Shown here piece after piece: positions 1-8,586 of a DNA stretch of 30,488 nucleotides. The notes under the pieces are model-generated. The model searched no databases. It was given only the letters and a program-made list of their open reading frames with translations, and was not told the DNA's origin. This DNA is from DATARH01 sp050246595. Its GTDB lineage: Bacteria > Pseudomonadota > Alphaproteobacteria > ATCC43930 > CGMCC-115725. The position numbers were made by a program, and so were the translations under genes. The stretch lies in contig JBFWVT010000059.1 in the NCBI GenBank assembly GCA_050246595.1, positions 1 through 30,488 of the forward strand. Reading direction: 5' to 3'. Numbering within the stretch: position 1 is the first letter of the stretch; the number at the start of each line of letters is the position of its first letter.

Positions 1-250
1 TTTAAAGGCGTTGAAACTCTATACGAATTTCCTGCCGATCAAAAACCGGGAAAGGCGTTCTACCCGCCGGCAGCTGGCTTCCAGGTAAGAAACCCCTCCT
101 TTTCCTGCCCGCCGCCGCCATGGACCGGTATACCACCTCTGCGGAACCCCGCGTCTGTTAGCGCATAGCGGTCTTGTCGGGTTGCCGCCAATCCTCCACC
201 CTATCCCGGTAAGCGATTTTCCGCGCCAGCGCATATAACCGGCCATTGCC

Positions 251-685
251 ATGCTGACTGCAAAACAAGCCGCCGACCAGGTAGGCCGAACCAAGGCCGG
301 TATTCTGAAAGCCATAAAATCCGGGCGTTTGAGCGCCATCAAGAGCGGCAATGGGGAATGGTTGATAGACCCGGCCGAACTGTTTCGGGTGTACCAGCCC
401 ATACCAACCGATTCGACGAATTCCGCGCTGGTCCACACTACCGGCTCCGCCGAGTCGGCGGTGGAGCTTGCCGTGGAGCGAGAGAGACGAGCGGCTCTCG
501 AGCGGGAACGCGAGCGCGAGCGCGAGCAGCTCGAACGACAGATCGCGGACCTTCAGAAAGACCGGGATTTCTGGCGTCAGCAGGCGACCTCATTGCTCGC
601 GGATCGCTCCGCCGCAGCGCCGGGGCCAACCCCCCCATTATCCGCACCGCGCCGCGGCTGGTGGCTGTGGTGGCGGCGGTCATGA
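251..685 (+). CDS. Excisionase-like helix-turn-helix / coiled-coil protein, plasmid type
   Basis: The protein has 144 residues. Residues 1-50 look like a MerR/excisionase-type DNA-binding helix-turn-helix: it starts MLTAKQAADQVGRTKAGILK, followed by the short wing phrase GRLSAIKSGNGEWLIDPAEL. Residues 70-115 are rich in Arg and Glu with heptad spacing, so a coiled coil is likely. The tail is proline-rich and ends in a Trp/Arg-rich stretch (RRGWWLWWRRS). From memory, this layout recurs beside replication genes on plasmids of acetic-acid and related alphaproteobacteria, sometimes under the loose name entry-exclusion protein; its job there is not established. A role in plasmid maintenance or transcription control is inference. 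There is no convincing Shine-Dalgarno sequence before the ATG. It converges on the ligase gene to its right. The 250 bases before it are the window edge and hold no recognisable gene. Confidence 0.7.
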   Translation: MLTAKQAADQVGRTKAGILKAIKSGRLSAIKSGNGEWLIDPAELFRVYQPIPTDSTNSALVHTTGSAESAVELAVERERRAALEREREREREQLERQIADLQKDRDFWRQQATSLLADRSAAAPGPTPPLSAPRRGWWLWWRRS

Positions 686-793
686 TTTCCGTGTCCCGGC
701 GCCCCGCCAAAGGCGCCTCGCTCCGCTGCTCCGACAGGGCCGGAACCCGGCGCGGCGGCAAATCCTATCCGATGTTCGTGGCCGGAACCCGTC

Positions 794-2452
794 TTACTTC
801 GGCGCTTCCTTGGCGGATGAAGCTGCTCCCGCAGCCTGCTCCTGCCGAGCCAGCCACTTCTCCACCTCGTGCCGTTGTATTTTCCCGGTCGTGCTGCGGG
901 GAAACTCGTCGATGCCGACAAACCGGATCTCTTTTGGTCGCTTGTACCCCGCCAGATTGGCCCGGCACGCTCGCATCAGCGCCTCGGTATCGAGGGTCGG
1001 GTCGCGCCGTGCCACAAAGGCAACCGGCACCTCGCCCCAGCGCGCATCCGCCTGCCGCACCACCACCGCCTCCGCCACCCGCGGATCGGCGAGCATGACC
1101 TGCTCGATCTCGGCGGGATAGACATTCTCGCCGCCCGACTTGATCATGTATTTGAGCCGATCGACAAAATCGAGCGTCCCGTCCGGGTTGCGGATAAACA
1201 CGTCGCCCATGTGAAACCAGCCGCCGCGAAAATCCCGCGTATTGGTCTCGGGCGCATTCCAGTAGCCGCTGAACAGCGTCGGTCCGCGCAACGCCATCTC
1301 TCCCGGCGTGCCGTCGGCGACATCGTTGTCGTCCGGGTCCACCAGCCGGATCGCGCAGCAGGCGCTCGGGGTCTTTGACAGCCGGGCCGGCCCCTCGCCG
1401 ATCGGGACCCGACCGACCGAGGCCGGCGCCAGACCGGTTTCGGTCGAGCCGAATGTATTGGCATAGGGCGCGCGCAGCAGCGCGGTGATCTCCGCCAGCT
1501 GGTGCCGCGGCACCAGATCGGCCATCGCCCCGATCACCTTGATGCCTCTGGGTACCGTGCCGCGCCGCTTGATCGCGCCGATCAGGTCCTCGATCATCCC
1601 CGGCATCACCACAAACCACCAGGTCGGGGTCTGCTCGACGGCATCGAGCATGCGCTCCGGATCGTATGCCGGAATGACCGTCACCGTGCCGCCGAGGCAC
1701 AGGACATGGATCGCGTGGTCGGTGGAAACCATGTGGAACATCGGCGCCCAGGCGATAAACCCGTCGCCCGGAGCGAGATCGAATTCGACCGTGTTCAGGC
1801 ACAGGCGCCCGATCTGCGCCCGATGGCTGACCAGCGCGCCTTTCGGATTACCGGTCGTGCCGCTCGTGTAGATGATGACGTGACCGTCCTCCGCTTCGGC
1901 CATGATCTCCGGCTCGGCGTCGGAAGCCCGCATCAGCAGCTCCTCATACTCCGTCGCAAGAGAGATGAGCCGCCCCATCGGTTCGCCGAGCCGCCGGGCG
2001 GTTTCGAGATGCAGCGGCGAGACAAAGGTGACGCGCGGTTCGGTCAGGGTCACGCAATGCAGCAATTCGCGGTCGGTCAGCCGCCAGTTGAGGGTGCAGA
2101 CGATCACGCCCAGTTTGCCGGCGGCGAAGATCAGTTCGAGATACTCGGCGCGGTTCTCGGACAGGATCGCGGCACGGTCGCCCCGCCCGAGACCCAGACC
2201 GCGCAGCACCGAAGCGAGCCGGTTTATTCGCGCGTTGAAGACCGCGTAGGTGAAGCGCCGCGCCCCGTCGATAACCGCCGGCCGCTCGGAGTGCAGCCGG
2301 GCACGCTGGCGGAGCAGCACGCCGATCGTGAGTCCTGAAGTCGCCCGCGCGAGGCCGGGATCGACACCTTGGTTCACGCCGGGGTTCACGCCGGGGTTCA
2401 CGCCGCGATTCATGTCGCCCGGGGAGACCGCCGGCGGGACCGTTGGAGGCAT
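794..2452 (-). CDS. AMP-forming acyl-CoA synthetase / ligase (ANL superfamily)
   Basis: The protein has 552 residues, the usual length of a class I adenylate-forming acyl-CoA synthetase. The phosphate-binding loop reads IIYTSGTTGNPKGALVSHR; the later motifs FGSTETGL, HMGD, the hinge region DRLKYMIKSGGENVYPAEIE and a C-terminal GKIQRHEVEKWL with the expected catalytic Lys are all present. Such enzymes activate a carboxylic acid with ATP and pass it to CoA; the substrate cannot be read from the sequence, though a fatty or aryl acid is typical. The first 35 residues are odd: a GVNPGVNPGVNQGVDPG run encoded by a 12-bp DNA repeat, so the true start may lie further in. The Shine-Dalgarno signal at the listed ATG is weak. 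A diiron HDO-type gene lies upstream on the same strand, 316 bases away. Confidence 0.88.
   Translation of the reverse strand: MPPTVPPAVSPGDMNRGVNPGVNPGVNQGVDPGLARATSGLTIGVLLRQRARLHSERPAVIDGARRFTYAVFNARINRLASVLRGLGLGRGDRAAILSENRAEYLELIFAAGKLGVIVCTLNWRLTDRELLHCVTLTEPRVTFVSPLHLETARRLGEPMGRLISLATEYEELLMRASDAEPEIMAEAEDGHVIIYTSGTTGNPKGALVSHRAQIGRLCLNTVEFDLAPGDGFIAWAPMFHMVSTDHAIHVLCLGGTVTVIPAYDPERMLDAVEQTPTWWFVVMPGMIEDLIGAIKRRGTVPRGIKVIGAMADLVPRHQLAEITALLRAPYANTFGSTETGLAPASVGRVPIGEGPARLSKTPSACCAIRLVDPDDNDVADGTPGEMALRGPTLFSGYWNAPETNTRDFRGGWFHMGDVFIRNPDGTLDFVDRLKYMIKSGGENVYPAEIEQVMLADPRVAEAVVVRQADARWGEVPVAFVARRDPTLDTEALMRACRANLAGYKRPKEIRFVGIDEFPRSTTGKIQRHEVEKWLARQEQAAGAASSAKEAPK
2360..2412. repeat. 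12-bp tandem repeat at the 5' end of the acyl-CoA synthetase gene
   Basis: A unit close to ccggggttcacg is repeated about four times with divergence at the ends. It encodes the Gly-Val-Asn-Pro run near the N terminus of the ligase. Repeat expansion would change the length of a probably disordered leader without breaking the frame. Confidence 0.7.
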
Positions 2453-2768
2453 TGTCCCGATCCGTTACCCGGGGTCATGGCGCGATGAGATAGGCAAAAG
2501 ACATTGTTTCCCGTGTTTCGACCCATTGGCGGGGCGCAGTCCGGACACGGAATGATCGCCGGCAATCGCTTTGTAGCGATTCACGGCGGTGCCGATCAAG
2601 CTCCGGCGGTTGTGTCCTGGATGCCCTGCCGGCCGATGCGCCTCTGCCTTGCGATCCCTGACGGCATTCACGCCGTCGCCGCGGCTCCGCCCGGAGCAGT
2701 CCCCGGCACAATCCCCGGCACGGTCATTGATCGCGGCGGGCTGGCGACCGTGGACCCGGCGTGATCTG
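2453..2768. other. Intergenic, no gene recognised
   Basis: This is the gap between the ligase and the HDO-type gene, both on the minus strand. Short open frames occur on both strands but none has a recognisable domain or good ribosome binding site. No clear terminator or promoter was seen. Confidence 0.5.
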
Positions 2769-3623
2769 TCACGACAGATAAGCGCCCTCGCGCGACGGCA
2801 GGCGGGAACCGGTATGGCGCGATCTGCCCGCGGTTTCCGCTGCTTCCCTGGCAGGGCTTGCGGCAATCGCCTTGCACCAGTCGAAATTCAGCGCATAGGC
2901 TTCGAGACACAGCTCGATGAACTCCTCTCCACGCTCGGGGGGAACCAGTTCGGCCACCATCATCCGGGTCATCTCCACATGCACCGCCTCGGCCGGCGAA
3001 TGGCCGCCGACATGACCCCAGAAATAGACGAGCCGTTCGTCATGCGGCAGGTCGAAGGAGGCGCATATCGCGTTCCACAAGGCGCCGATCATCGCCTCGG
3101 CATGGCATTCGAACCCGATCATATAGGCGACGTTGCGGTTGCGCCTTGCATCCGACAATCCGGCCAGCAACGCGTCCAGATAGCGTATGGTCGCCGCGCT
3201 CTGATGCGGCGGGACATCCTTGCCGAGGATGGCGCGGATATCGTCGCGCAACCAGTGCGCATGAAAGTTCCGGCGGGTCGCGGGAAGCTGAAGAAGACCG
3301 ACATTGCCCTTCTCCAGCGTAAGCTTGTGACCTCCCACCTCGTCCCAAACCAGATAGGCGCCGACCGCCCCGGTGATCTCGGCGTTCTTGTCCGTATCGC
3401 CTCCGGCGCGCAGCGCGGCCTTGTAGGTCTCGTGGATGGCGCCTGCCTGAATAAACGGGAAGGCTATCGACATCGCGAGATATTCGGCGATGACCGTTTC
3501 AAAATTATCCTTGTTGACACCGTTCTGGAACGGGTGGCTCGGAAAATGCTCCCCGATCCGTCGGCTCAGCTCGTCGATAATAGCGACAGACGCCTGGCCC
3601 GAGCCAATTTTATGTGCATTCAC
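2769..3623 (-). CDS. Haem-oxygenase-like diiron (HDO / iron-containing redox enzyme family) protein
   Basis: I place the start at a GTG at 3623 because AGGAG sits seven bases before it; this gives 284 residues. A TTG 15 codons upstream lacks such a site. The protein is all-helical by appearance and carries the pattern of TenA/PqqC-fold HDO proteins: an early SHPF, then D94-E95-x3-H99 (WDEVGGH), E172 (GFECHAEA) and H204...H208-x3-E212-x2-H215. These are the likely iron ligands; the assignment is by eye. Members of this fold do oxidative decarboxylation, desaturation, N-oxygenation or C-C cleavage on fatty or amino acids, so a redox role is likely but the reaction is unknown. The neighbouring acyl ligase suggests an acyl or acid substrate, which is inference only. 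Confidence 0.6.
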   Translation of the reverse strand: MNAHKIGSGQASVAIIDELSRRIGEHFPSHPFQNGVNKDNFETVIAEYLAMSIAFPFIQAGAIHETYKAALRAGGDTDKNAEITGAVGAYLVWDEVGGHKLTLEKGNVGLLQLPATRRNFHAHWLRDDIRAILGKDVPPHQSAATIRYLDALLAGLSDARRNRNVAYMIGFECHAEAMIGALWNAICASFDLPHDERLVYFWGHVGGHSPAEAVHVEMTRMMVAELVPPERGEEFIELCLEAYALNFDWCKAIAASPAREAAETAGRSRHTGSRLPSREGAYLS

Positions 3624-4042
3624 AGCCTTTCTCCTTTTCCCGGCGCGGTCCTGTCGATGTTTGTTCAAACCGGCTTGGACGCGCGGGTCTATGACCGATC
3701 TGTTTGAGTTTTATCCCGCACCCGCCGGATGACATTGTAATGCTGAGCACTGAGGAGACGGTTTTGTTTGATATTCGGCATCTTACTTTGAGTCAACCGG
3801 GGCGGCGGCGGCGCGCTCGTCTCCGATACGGGAATGCCCCTGACCGGCACGGCTGTCGCCAGACCGGCCGACGCGCTCACCGGCAGGACCGGTCGCCACG
3901 AACTGGCCGGGCGGCTGGCCGGATGCGAGGGCGCGAGCGATGCCGGGAGTGTGTGCCGCGATCAGGTTCATGGGGTTCCTTTGTTTGGCACCCCGTACAC
4001 TTGCAATTTCCTTGCCATTATCCGGAATTGAGTAATTTCAGA
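3624..4042. other. Intergenic region upstream of the HDO-type gene
   Basis: No gene is supported here. A 62-codon minus-strand frame (3783-3971) has alpha-proteobacterial-looking codons but no recognisable domain. The region should hold the promoter of the HDO-type gene, but I could not identify convincing -35/-10 boxes. Confidence 0.4.
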
Positions 4043-4412
4043 TACATATGGCAGGCTGAGAAATCCCAAGTGTAAAGTCTGCCGACGCTCCCCGCACCCG
4101 GCGCCCCAATCGGCCTCTACTGCGCTCCCTCGGGTTCTCGGTTTTGGTTCAACCGGCCACCGGTATCGGCGCGAATAAGACCAGCGGCCCAAAACCGGGT
4201 CCTATCCTGAGCCTGCGGCCGCACCCCCTCCCCAACCCTCTCCCTCTCTCTAACCCTCCCCTGCGTGCGGGGGAGGGTTAGGGCATCGGTCAGAGTCTCG
4301 GGTCGATGATATAAGACCGCCGCAAGCGGGTGGCGGCACGCGCCTCGCCCAGGTGTAAGACTTTCCGACAGCTTCACGACACGAATGCGTCGCCGCCAAA
4401 ACGGCCCTTATC
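4043..4412 (+). repeat. Diverged direct repeat, copy A
   Basis: This stretch begins near atacatatggcaggctgag, contains gaaatcccaagtgtaaagtc followed by ccgacgctccccg, and ends with gtgtaagactttccgacagc and cgtcgccgccaaaacggc. The same ordered blocks recur in copy B at 4432-4681. Copy A is longer because a GC-rich stretch with a perfect hairpin (4250-4281) sits in its middle. No protein-coding function is evident. It may be an intergenic mosaic or MITE-like element; terminal repeats typical of a known family were not seen. Confidence 0.55.
4250..4281. repeat. Perfect 12-bp-stem hairpin, REP-like
   Basis: The arms ctaaccctcccc and ggggaggttag-type complement (4250-4261 and 4270-4281) are perfectly complementary around an 8-nt loop, tgcgtgcg. 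There is no T-run beside it, so an intrinsic terminator is unlikely. GC-rich hairpins of this style are common as dispersed REP-like elements in GC-rich proteobacteria. Confidence 0.65.
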
Positions 4413-4431
4413 GCGGTCCTCACCTCTCCAA

Positions 4432-4681
4432 ATACATATTCAAGGTGAGAAATCCCGAGTGTAAAGTCTACCGACGCTCCCCGCGCCCGGCGCCCAAACG
4501 GGCGACAATCGCGCCTCCTTGGGTTCCCGGCTCCGGTCCTGCCGGTCGCCGGTATCGTCGCGAACCCGGCGGCGCCACCGATACGACCCGCCGCAAGCAA
4601 GCGGAGGATGTGCCTCGCCTGCCGTGTAAAGCTTTCCGACAGCTTCATGCGATGACCGCATCGCCGCCAAACCGGCTTGTA
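4432..4681 (+). repeat. Diverged direct repeat, copy B
   Basis: This copy matches copy A block by block: aatacatattcaaggtgag, gaaatcccgagtgtaaagtc, ccgacgctccccgcgcccgg, then ccgccgcaagcaagcgg, gtgtaaagctttccgacagc and catcgccgccaaaccggc. It lacks the GC-rich hairpin segment of copy A. It ends close to the 3' end of the GNAT gene. Confidence 0.55.
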
Positions 4682-4721
4682 GTTCGCTCCCGCGGGCTTT
4701 CCGGGAACCCCGTATGCCGGG

Positions 4722-5402
4722 TCACGAAACCGGCTGTCCCGCTTTTGTCCCGGAGAATGAAAGGAGTTCGTCCATCTCCAACACGCCGCGCACCGGTATC
4801 GTGCGCTGAAAACCGGGTCTGGATATCCGGCAGAACGGTCCGATGCGCGTTGCCTTGACCGTGATTTCACCGGCCAGATCGGTGGTCAGAATGACCTTAC
4901 GGGACGCATTGTGGATATTGGCGTGGCCCCAGACCTGCTTGGCGCCGCGTGCAAAGCATTCTTCCACCGCGTGCAGCAGCAGTATCTTGTACAAACCCCG
5001 CCGGCGATAGGCCGGAACGGTGAAGGCGTCCCAAAGGAAACCGGCGCCCGCGGGGATCTTCATACCCAGTCCGAAATCAAAAGGTGCGATCTGAGGACCG
5101 TCTTCAGCAACGGTAAACCAGATCCAGGATTGGATCTCATTGCCCGGACCAACAGCATAAATAACCCAATGCCCGCTTCTCAGCCAGGCGCGATACTGAT
5201 CGACGGAGGCGCCGCGCAAGACCGCCATGCGTTCGCCGATGGCTTCGTCTCCCCTGCCCGCCAGTATGATCCGTCCCTGCGTGAATTGCGGCAGTTGGGA
5301 TTGGCGTTTCCAGGCAAAAAAGCCCCATGTTATGCGATTGACCTGATATCGGAATGCCCACCAGAGCCGACTCAGCATTTGCCGGGCAATTCGATAGATC
5401 AT
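4722..5402 (-). CDS. GNAT-family N-acetyltransferase
   Basis: The start at 5402 is chosen because AAGGAG lies seven bases before the ATG; the open frame runs further upstream but without support. The product has 226 residues. The C-terminal half holds the GNAT core: strand FLWDAFTVPAYRRRGLYKIL, in which RRRGLY is the acetyl-CoA pyrophosphate loop (R-x-x-G-x pattern), followed by a helix LLLHAVEECFARGAKQVWGH and NIHNASRKV, the usual Asn-Ala-Ser segment. An N-terminal basic, aromatic region (RQMLSRLWWAFRYQVNRITW) may contact membrane or nucleic acid, which is speculative. GNAT enzymes acetylate amines; several act on amino sugars in polysaccharide pathways, which would fit the window, but the substrate is unknown. 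It diverges from csaA. Confidence 0.72.
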   Translation of the reverse strand: MIYRIARQMLSRLWWAFRYQVNRITWGFFAWKRQSQLPQFTQGRIILAGRGDEAIGERMAVLRGASVDQYRAWLRSGHWVIYAVGPGNEIQSWIWFTVAEDGPQIAPFDFGLGMKIPAGAGFLWDAFTVPAYRRRGLYKILLLHAVEECFARGAKQVWGHANIHNASRKVILTTDLAGEITVKATRIGPFCRISRPGFQRTIPVRGVLEMDELLSFSGTKAGQPVS

Positions 5403-5882
5403 CCCGTAACTCCTTCTTGCGGCTTGCCGGCCAGAATTACTGTCATAGCCTGCAATCGGACGAAATATCATTCTCCGCCAGACACCGCCCCGCGCCGCGG
5501 CAGCTGGCAGGGTGGACACAGCGCCGCCGCGAAAATTGCCGCAATCCTGTGAGATGCTGCACCCTTGCGCCATAAGAGGCGGACCGGCGGCCTGATCGGG
5601 TTTCCTCCCTGAAAGATCGCTGTTCGCGGTGCGGCTTCCCTGATCGGGGTGCCGCGATTTCGCTGTTCCCCTGCCGGAAAGCGAGGATTTTCCCCGAAAT
5701 GGGGGCCGCGAGCAGAAAAATTCCCTGCGATCAGGGAAACCGCCAGCTCGCTGCCCATCGCAGCCTCCGCTCATCCCGGCGCCCGAGCACTTGCACCGCC
5801 TGGATGGCCTCGCAAAACCGCGCCCTGATCGGCGCATTCAATGTTACCCTGGCCGCGGCAAACCACAATTCCGCGAGCAGCG
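5403..5882. other. Divergent intergenic region with a palindrome
   Basis: The region between the two divergent genes should contain both promoters; I could not fix them. It holds several ttccctg/cagggaa-type words, including an interrupted palindrome ttccct-gcgatc-agggaa at 5721-5738 and a related ttccctgatcgg near 5638. Such words occur as dispersed intergenic repeats in alphaproteobacteria. No gene is supported here. Confidence 0.4.
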
Positions 5883-6218
5883 ATGACGGTCAGCTTCGAC
5901 GAGTTCGCGAAAATCGACATCCGGGTCGGCACGATCATCACGGCCGAGCCGTTTCCGGAGGCGCGACGGCCCGCCTTGAAGCTGACGATCGATTTCGGGT
6001 CGGAATTCGGGCTCAAACGCTCCTCGGCGCAATTGACCCGCCATTACGACACGACCTCGCTCATTGGCCGGCAGATCGCAGCGGTGGTCAATTTTCCGCC
6101 AAAGCAGATCGGCAAATTCATGTCCGAGGTTCTCGTTCTCGGCCTCCCCGACGCCAAAGGCGCGGTCGTGCTGATCGGGCCGGAGCGGCCGGTGCCAAAC
6201 GGCGGCCGTCTTTTTTAG
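5883..6218 (+). CDS. csaA: CsaA-like tRNA-binding-domain protein
   Basis: Starting at the ATG at 5883 gives 111 residues, the standard length of CsaA; an upstream in-frame ATG would add 14 residues that do not fit the family. The sequence is a single EMAP/tRNA-binding OB fold: FAKIDIRVGTIITAEPFPEA, then LKLTIDFGSEFGLKRSSAQL, VVNFPPKQIGKFMSEVLVLG and a C-terminal VLIGPERPVPNG. CsaA is a small homodimeric protein described as an export-related chaperone in Bacillus and as a tRNA-binding protein by structure. It is a cytoplasmic housekeeping-type gene with no functional tie to its neighbours that I can see. A hairpin overlaps its stop codon and may end its transcript. Confidence 0.9.
   Translation: MTVSFDEFAKIDIRVGTIITAEPFPEARRPALKLTIDFGSEFGLKRSSAQLTRHYDTTSLIGRQIAAVVNFPPKQIGKFMSEVLVLGLPDAKGAVVLIGPERPVPNGGRLF
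6186..6216 (+). terminator. Candidate intrinsic terminator overlapping the csaA stop
   Basis: Arms cggccg (6186-6191) and cggccg (6203-6208) form a 6-bp GC stem with an 11-nt loop, followed by tcttttttag. The T-run contains the end of the coding sequence, so the terminator overlaps the last codons of csaA. Confidence 0.5.
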
Positions 6219-6308
6219 ATTACCGCGTCGCGCCCTTGTACACACAAGCCAGCAGGCCCGCCTCACGGGTCAAGCCCATGGGTTGAAGGCCCACGGCTCG
6301 CCGGCCGC

Positions 6309-6640
6309 GGCGATCGGCAGTTCGTCGACATCCGGCAGCGGTTGCCGAGACCGGGCTTGAGGCCGTTGAGGCGGCGTGCGCCGAGGCGCTATCGGCCGAG
6401 CTTGCGGGCGCGATGTCGTACTCGACTCCCGGCCCGGCAGCGCGATGCTGCGCCGCCGCCCGGTGACGACGCTGGCGGCTTTGACGCTCTCGATTGAACC
6501 GGCCGCCGGCTGCGCCGCCTACCTGCAGCCCAGGAAGCCTATCGTGAAGGGGCACGAGCCCGTGGAACTGCTGAGCCAGCTGGAGCTGGCCGGCATGCGC
6601 GCCGCGAGCTCGACGACACCCAGTCGAATTCGGCTTCGGT
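6309..6640 (+). pseudogene. Remnant of an IS21-family element (istA end plus istB start), frameshifted
   Basis: Reading across frames gives pieces that resemble the C terminus of an IS21-family IstA: GDRQFVDI near 6309-6332, then AAVAETGLEAVEAACAEALS, then after another shift DVVLD and AALTLSIEPAAGCAAY. Directly after comes VELLSQLELAGMRAA, which resembles the first residues of IstB. The order istA then istB is that of IS21 elements. At least two frameshifts and a loss of all downstream IstB homology show it is dead. The identification rests on remembered family patterns, so it is tentative. The rest of the gap up to 6872 holds nothing I recognise. Confidence 0.5.
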
Positions 6641-6872
6641 AACGATCAACGCAACAACCATCGGTCGGTGATCCGCCGGCCATGTGACAACTGCTTTCCG
6701 TAAGCGGCAACCAAACAAACCCGGCGGTCAACAATCCCGGAGCACAGATATATGTACCTTTGCTCGCATCAAGCATACCTCCACGTTGTCATGCGTTACA
6801 ACCGATCCTGTTGACCCCTCATATCAGTGTGGATAGCGCCTGCAATCGAGTGGTCAGCGACAAATCTTGATA

Positions 6873-7973
6873 CTATCCTGTAAAGCGGCGTTTAGGGTTG
6901 TTCATGACCGTACCCCTGATAATGGGATCCACCACATTCAGAGCAGAGTACAGAAAGCGCTTGAGGGCACTCTTTCGCTTCTCAACCAGAGCCGCTATCC
7001 CGAGCGCTGTCCCTAAGGTCAAGCTAAATAGAAGTACCCGGTGCAAAAGGGATGCCGGTTCTCCCGGTAGCACGCTGCCAAAAAAATTCAAAAGGGGAAA
7101 ATGAAAAAGGTAAAGACCGAAAGTAGTTCCGGCGAGCGCATGTACCGCCCCGGTCAGCTTCTTTCCCGGCATTGGAAGTCGGGATCTTGCCATTCCACAG
7201 ATCAGTACCGCTACAATTACCCCAACCACGTAATCATAAGCGGAAAAATCAAGAGGCAGCCAAAGCGCATGCGGCTCCGCAAACAATCTGTGACCACCGA
7301 TCATCTCCAATCCGATAAAGCTTCCAATGGCGCCGAGCACCAAAACCGGCCCAAGCCGCTGCGGTATCAGCTCCCTTGCATGCCACGCTGCCACACCCAT
7401 CAGCCAGATCGGGAAAAGCAGCAAAACTTTGGGCCCAGCCAGAAGGGCTGCGATGAGCAACAGAAATACTCTCTGTTTACCCGAAAAAAAGATGATACAG
7501 GCAAACATAATGTAGTACCAGGCCTCATGATTAAGAGACCAGAAGGGTAAATTGGAGCCGGGGCTGACTTTCAGAGTCCAACTCTGTCCCAAGAAGAAAA
7601 ACGACAACAAATAGTTGATAACAGAATTGTCTGTATCGAACCCACCAGAGCTGTACTGATATATAGCCGGATAAAGTGTCATGCCAATAGAGTCCAGGGT
7701 TATTGTCATAATAAATGCAGGAATGATTACCGAATAGAGTCTGGCAATCCGACTTATCGCATATTCCTGAAGGTTTGCCTCCTTGCCCTGAGAAACCCAT
7801 GCGATGACAAAGCCGGACAGAACAAAAAAAGCCAATACGGAGGCCCGTCCATATCCGGCAACCTGCCAAAAAAGTCCGCCACTTCGATGGGCGGGCGCAT
7901 AGTGAGAAAGAAACACGGTGAATGCCGCGGTAAACCGCAATACATCGAGATATAATGAGAGGGCCGGGGTCAA
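6873..7973 (-). CDS. Membrane acyltransferase, OafA/YrhL type (Acyltransferase family 3)
   Basis: The product has 366 residues. The frame opens only at a TTG (7971-7973), and the N terminus SLYLDVLRFTAAFTVFLSHY is the typical family start, so TTG is the likely start codon; gacgagg lies about eleven bases before it. About ten hydrophobic helices follow, with family phrases such as LAFFVLSGFVIAW, SPGSNLPFWSLNHEAWYYI and a late FGLYLFHFPLL. The His in FLSHY is the expected catalytic residue. These enzymes move acetyl or other acyl groups onto O-antigen, exopolysaccharide or peptidoglycan sugars. It lies 614 bases downstream of the carrier-protein gene on the same strand. The region looks less GC-rich than most of the window, which may signal separate acquisition. 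Confidence 0.85.
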   Translation of the reverse strand: MTPALSLYLDVLRFTAAFTVFLSHYAPAHRSGGLFWQVAGYGRASVLAFFVLSGFVIAWVSQGKEANLQEYAISRIARLYSVIIPAFIMTITLDSIGMTLYPAIYQYSSGGFDTDNSVINYLLSFFFLGQSWTLKVSPGSNLPFWSLNHEAWYYIMFACIIFFSGKQRVFLLLIAALLAGPKVLLLFPIWLMGVAAWHARELIPQRLGPVLVLGAIGSFIGLEMIGGHRLFAEPHALWLPLDFSAYDYVVGVIVAVLICGMARSRLPMPGKKLTGAVHALAGTTFGLYLFHFPLLNFFGSVLPGEPASLLHRVLLFSLTLGTALGIAALVEKRKSALKRFLYSALNVVDPIIRGTVMNNPKRRFTG

Positions 7974-8586
7974 GCTATCACAAGCCTCGTCCGAGATGCT
8001 TTTCCGGTCAGATCATTCATGCGACGACCTCCAGGAAAAAATCATTACCTATGTGACACATTACCAGGACCGCCGCCCCGGTTCAATCGTTAGCGTTCGC
8101 GCTCATAGTAAAATTTCACGGCAAGCGCGCGTGTGACCAGGGGTGGTCACCGGGAGAGACGGCCAGGATGAGGCTGCCGAGTTTCTTCCCAAGTTGACCG
8201 AAGAAGAGCGGCGGCCCTGATCTCCTGCGAGCTGCAGCGGAGGCGATGCCGCAGATCCCGATGGCAGCTGATGTCAAAGGGCTAATCGACAGGTTCACCG
8301 TGAGCATAGTAAACCGCCCCGGGTTTCCTGAAGGCTCCCACTCCTGAGAGCCTGTTTGAGTACATCTCTATACTCGATCCCCATCTGATCCTGGTGGAAA
8401 CATAATCCGTCGGGTAGGGCAGGACTTGGCGGGCTGCTTCGAGGTCGCGCCGGCCGCTCGGATATGTCCGCTGCACGGACCGCGTTCGCTGGCATCCCAT
8501 CTGGCATTACTGCCACAATCGATGCCATGTCAGTCCAAACCGCTATAGTATGAGCCGACTCAAACGGGTTCCAGGATGTACTCACA
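7974..8586. other. Gap within the minus-strand acyl-transfer cluster
   Basis: No gene is supported in these 613 bases. Short minus-strand frames (for example around 8295-8756) have no recognisable domain. The gap separates the acyltransferase-3 gene from the carrier-protein gene and may contain decayed sequence or a promoter for the former; I could not identify either with confidence. Confidence 0.4.

Noticed and set aside
3987..4012. A second possible sigma-54 promoter, TTTGGCACC followed by cttgcaat
   Set aside because: The GG and GC elements are separated by 14 bases, whereas the -24/-12 spacing must be ten.
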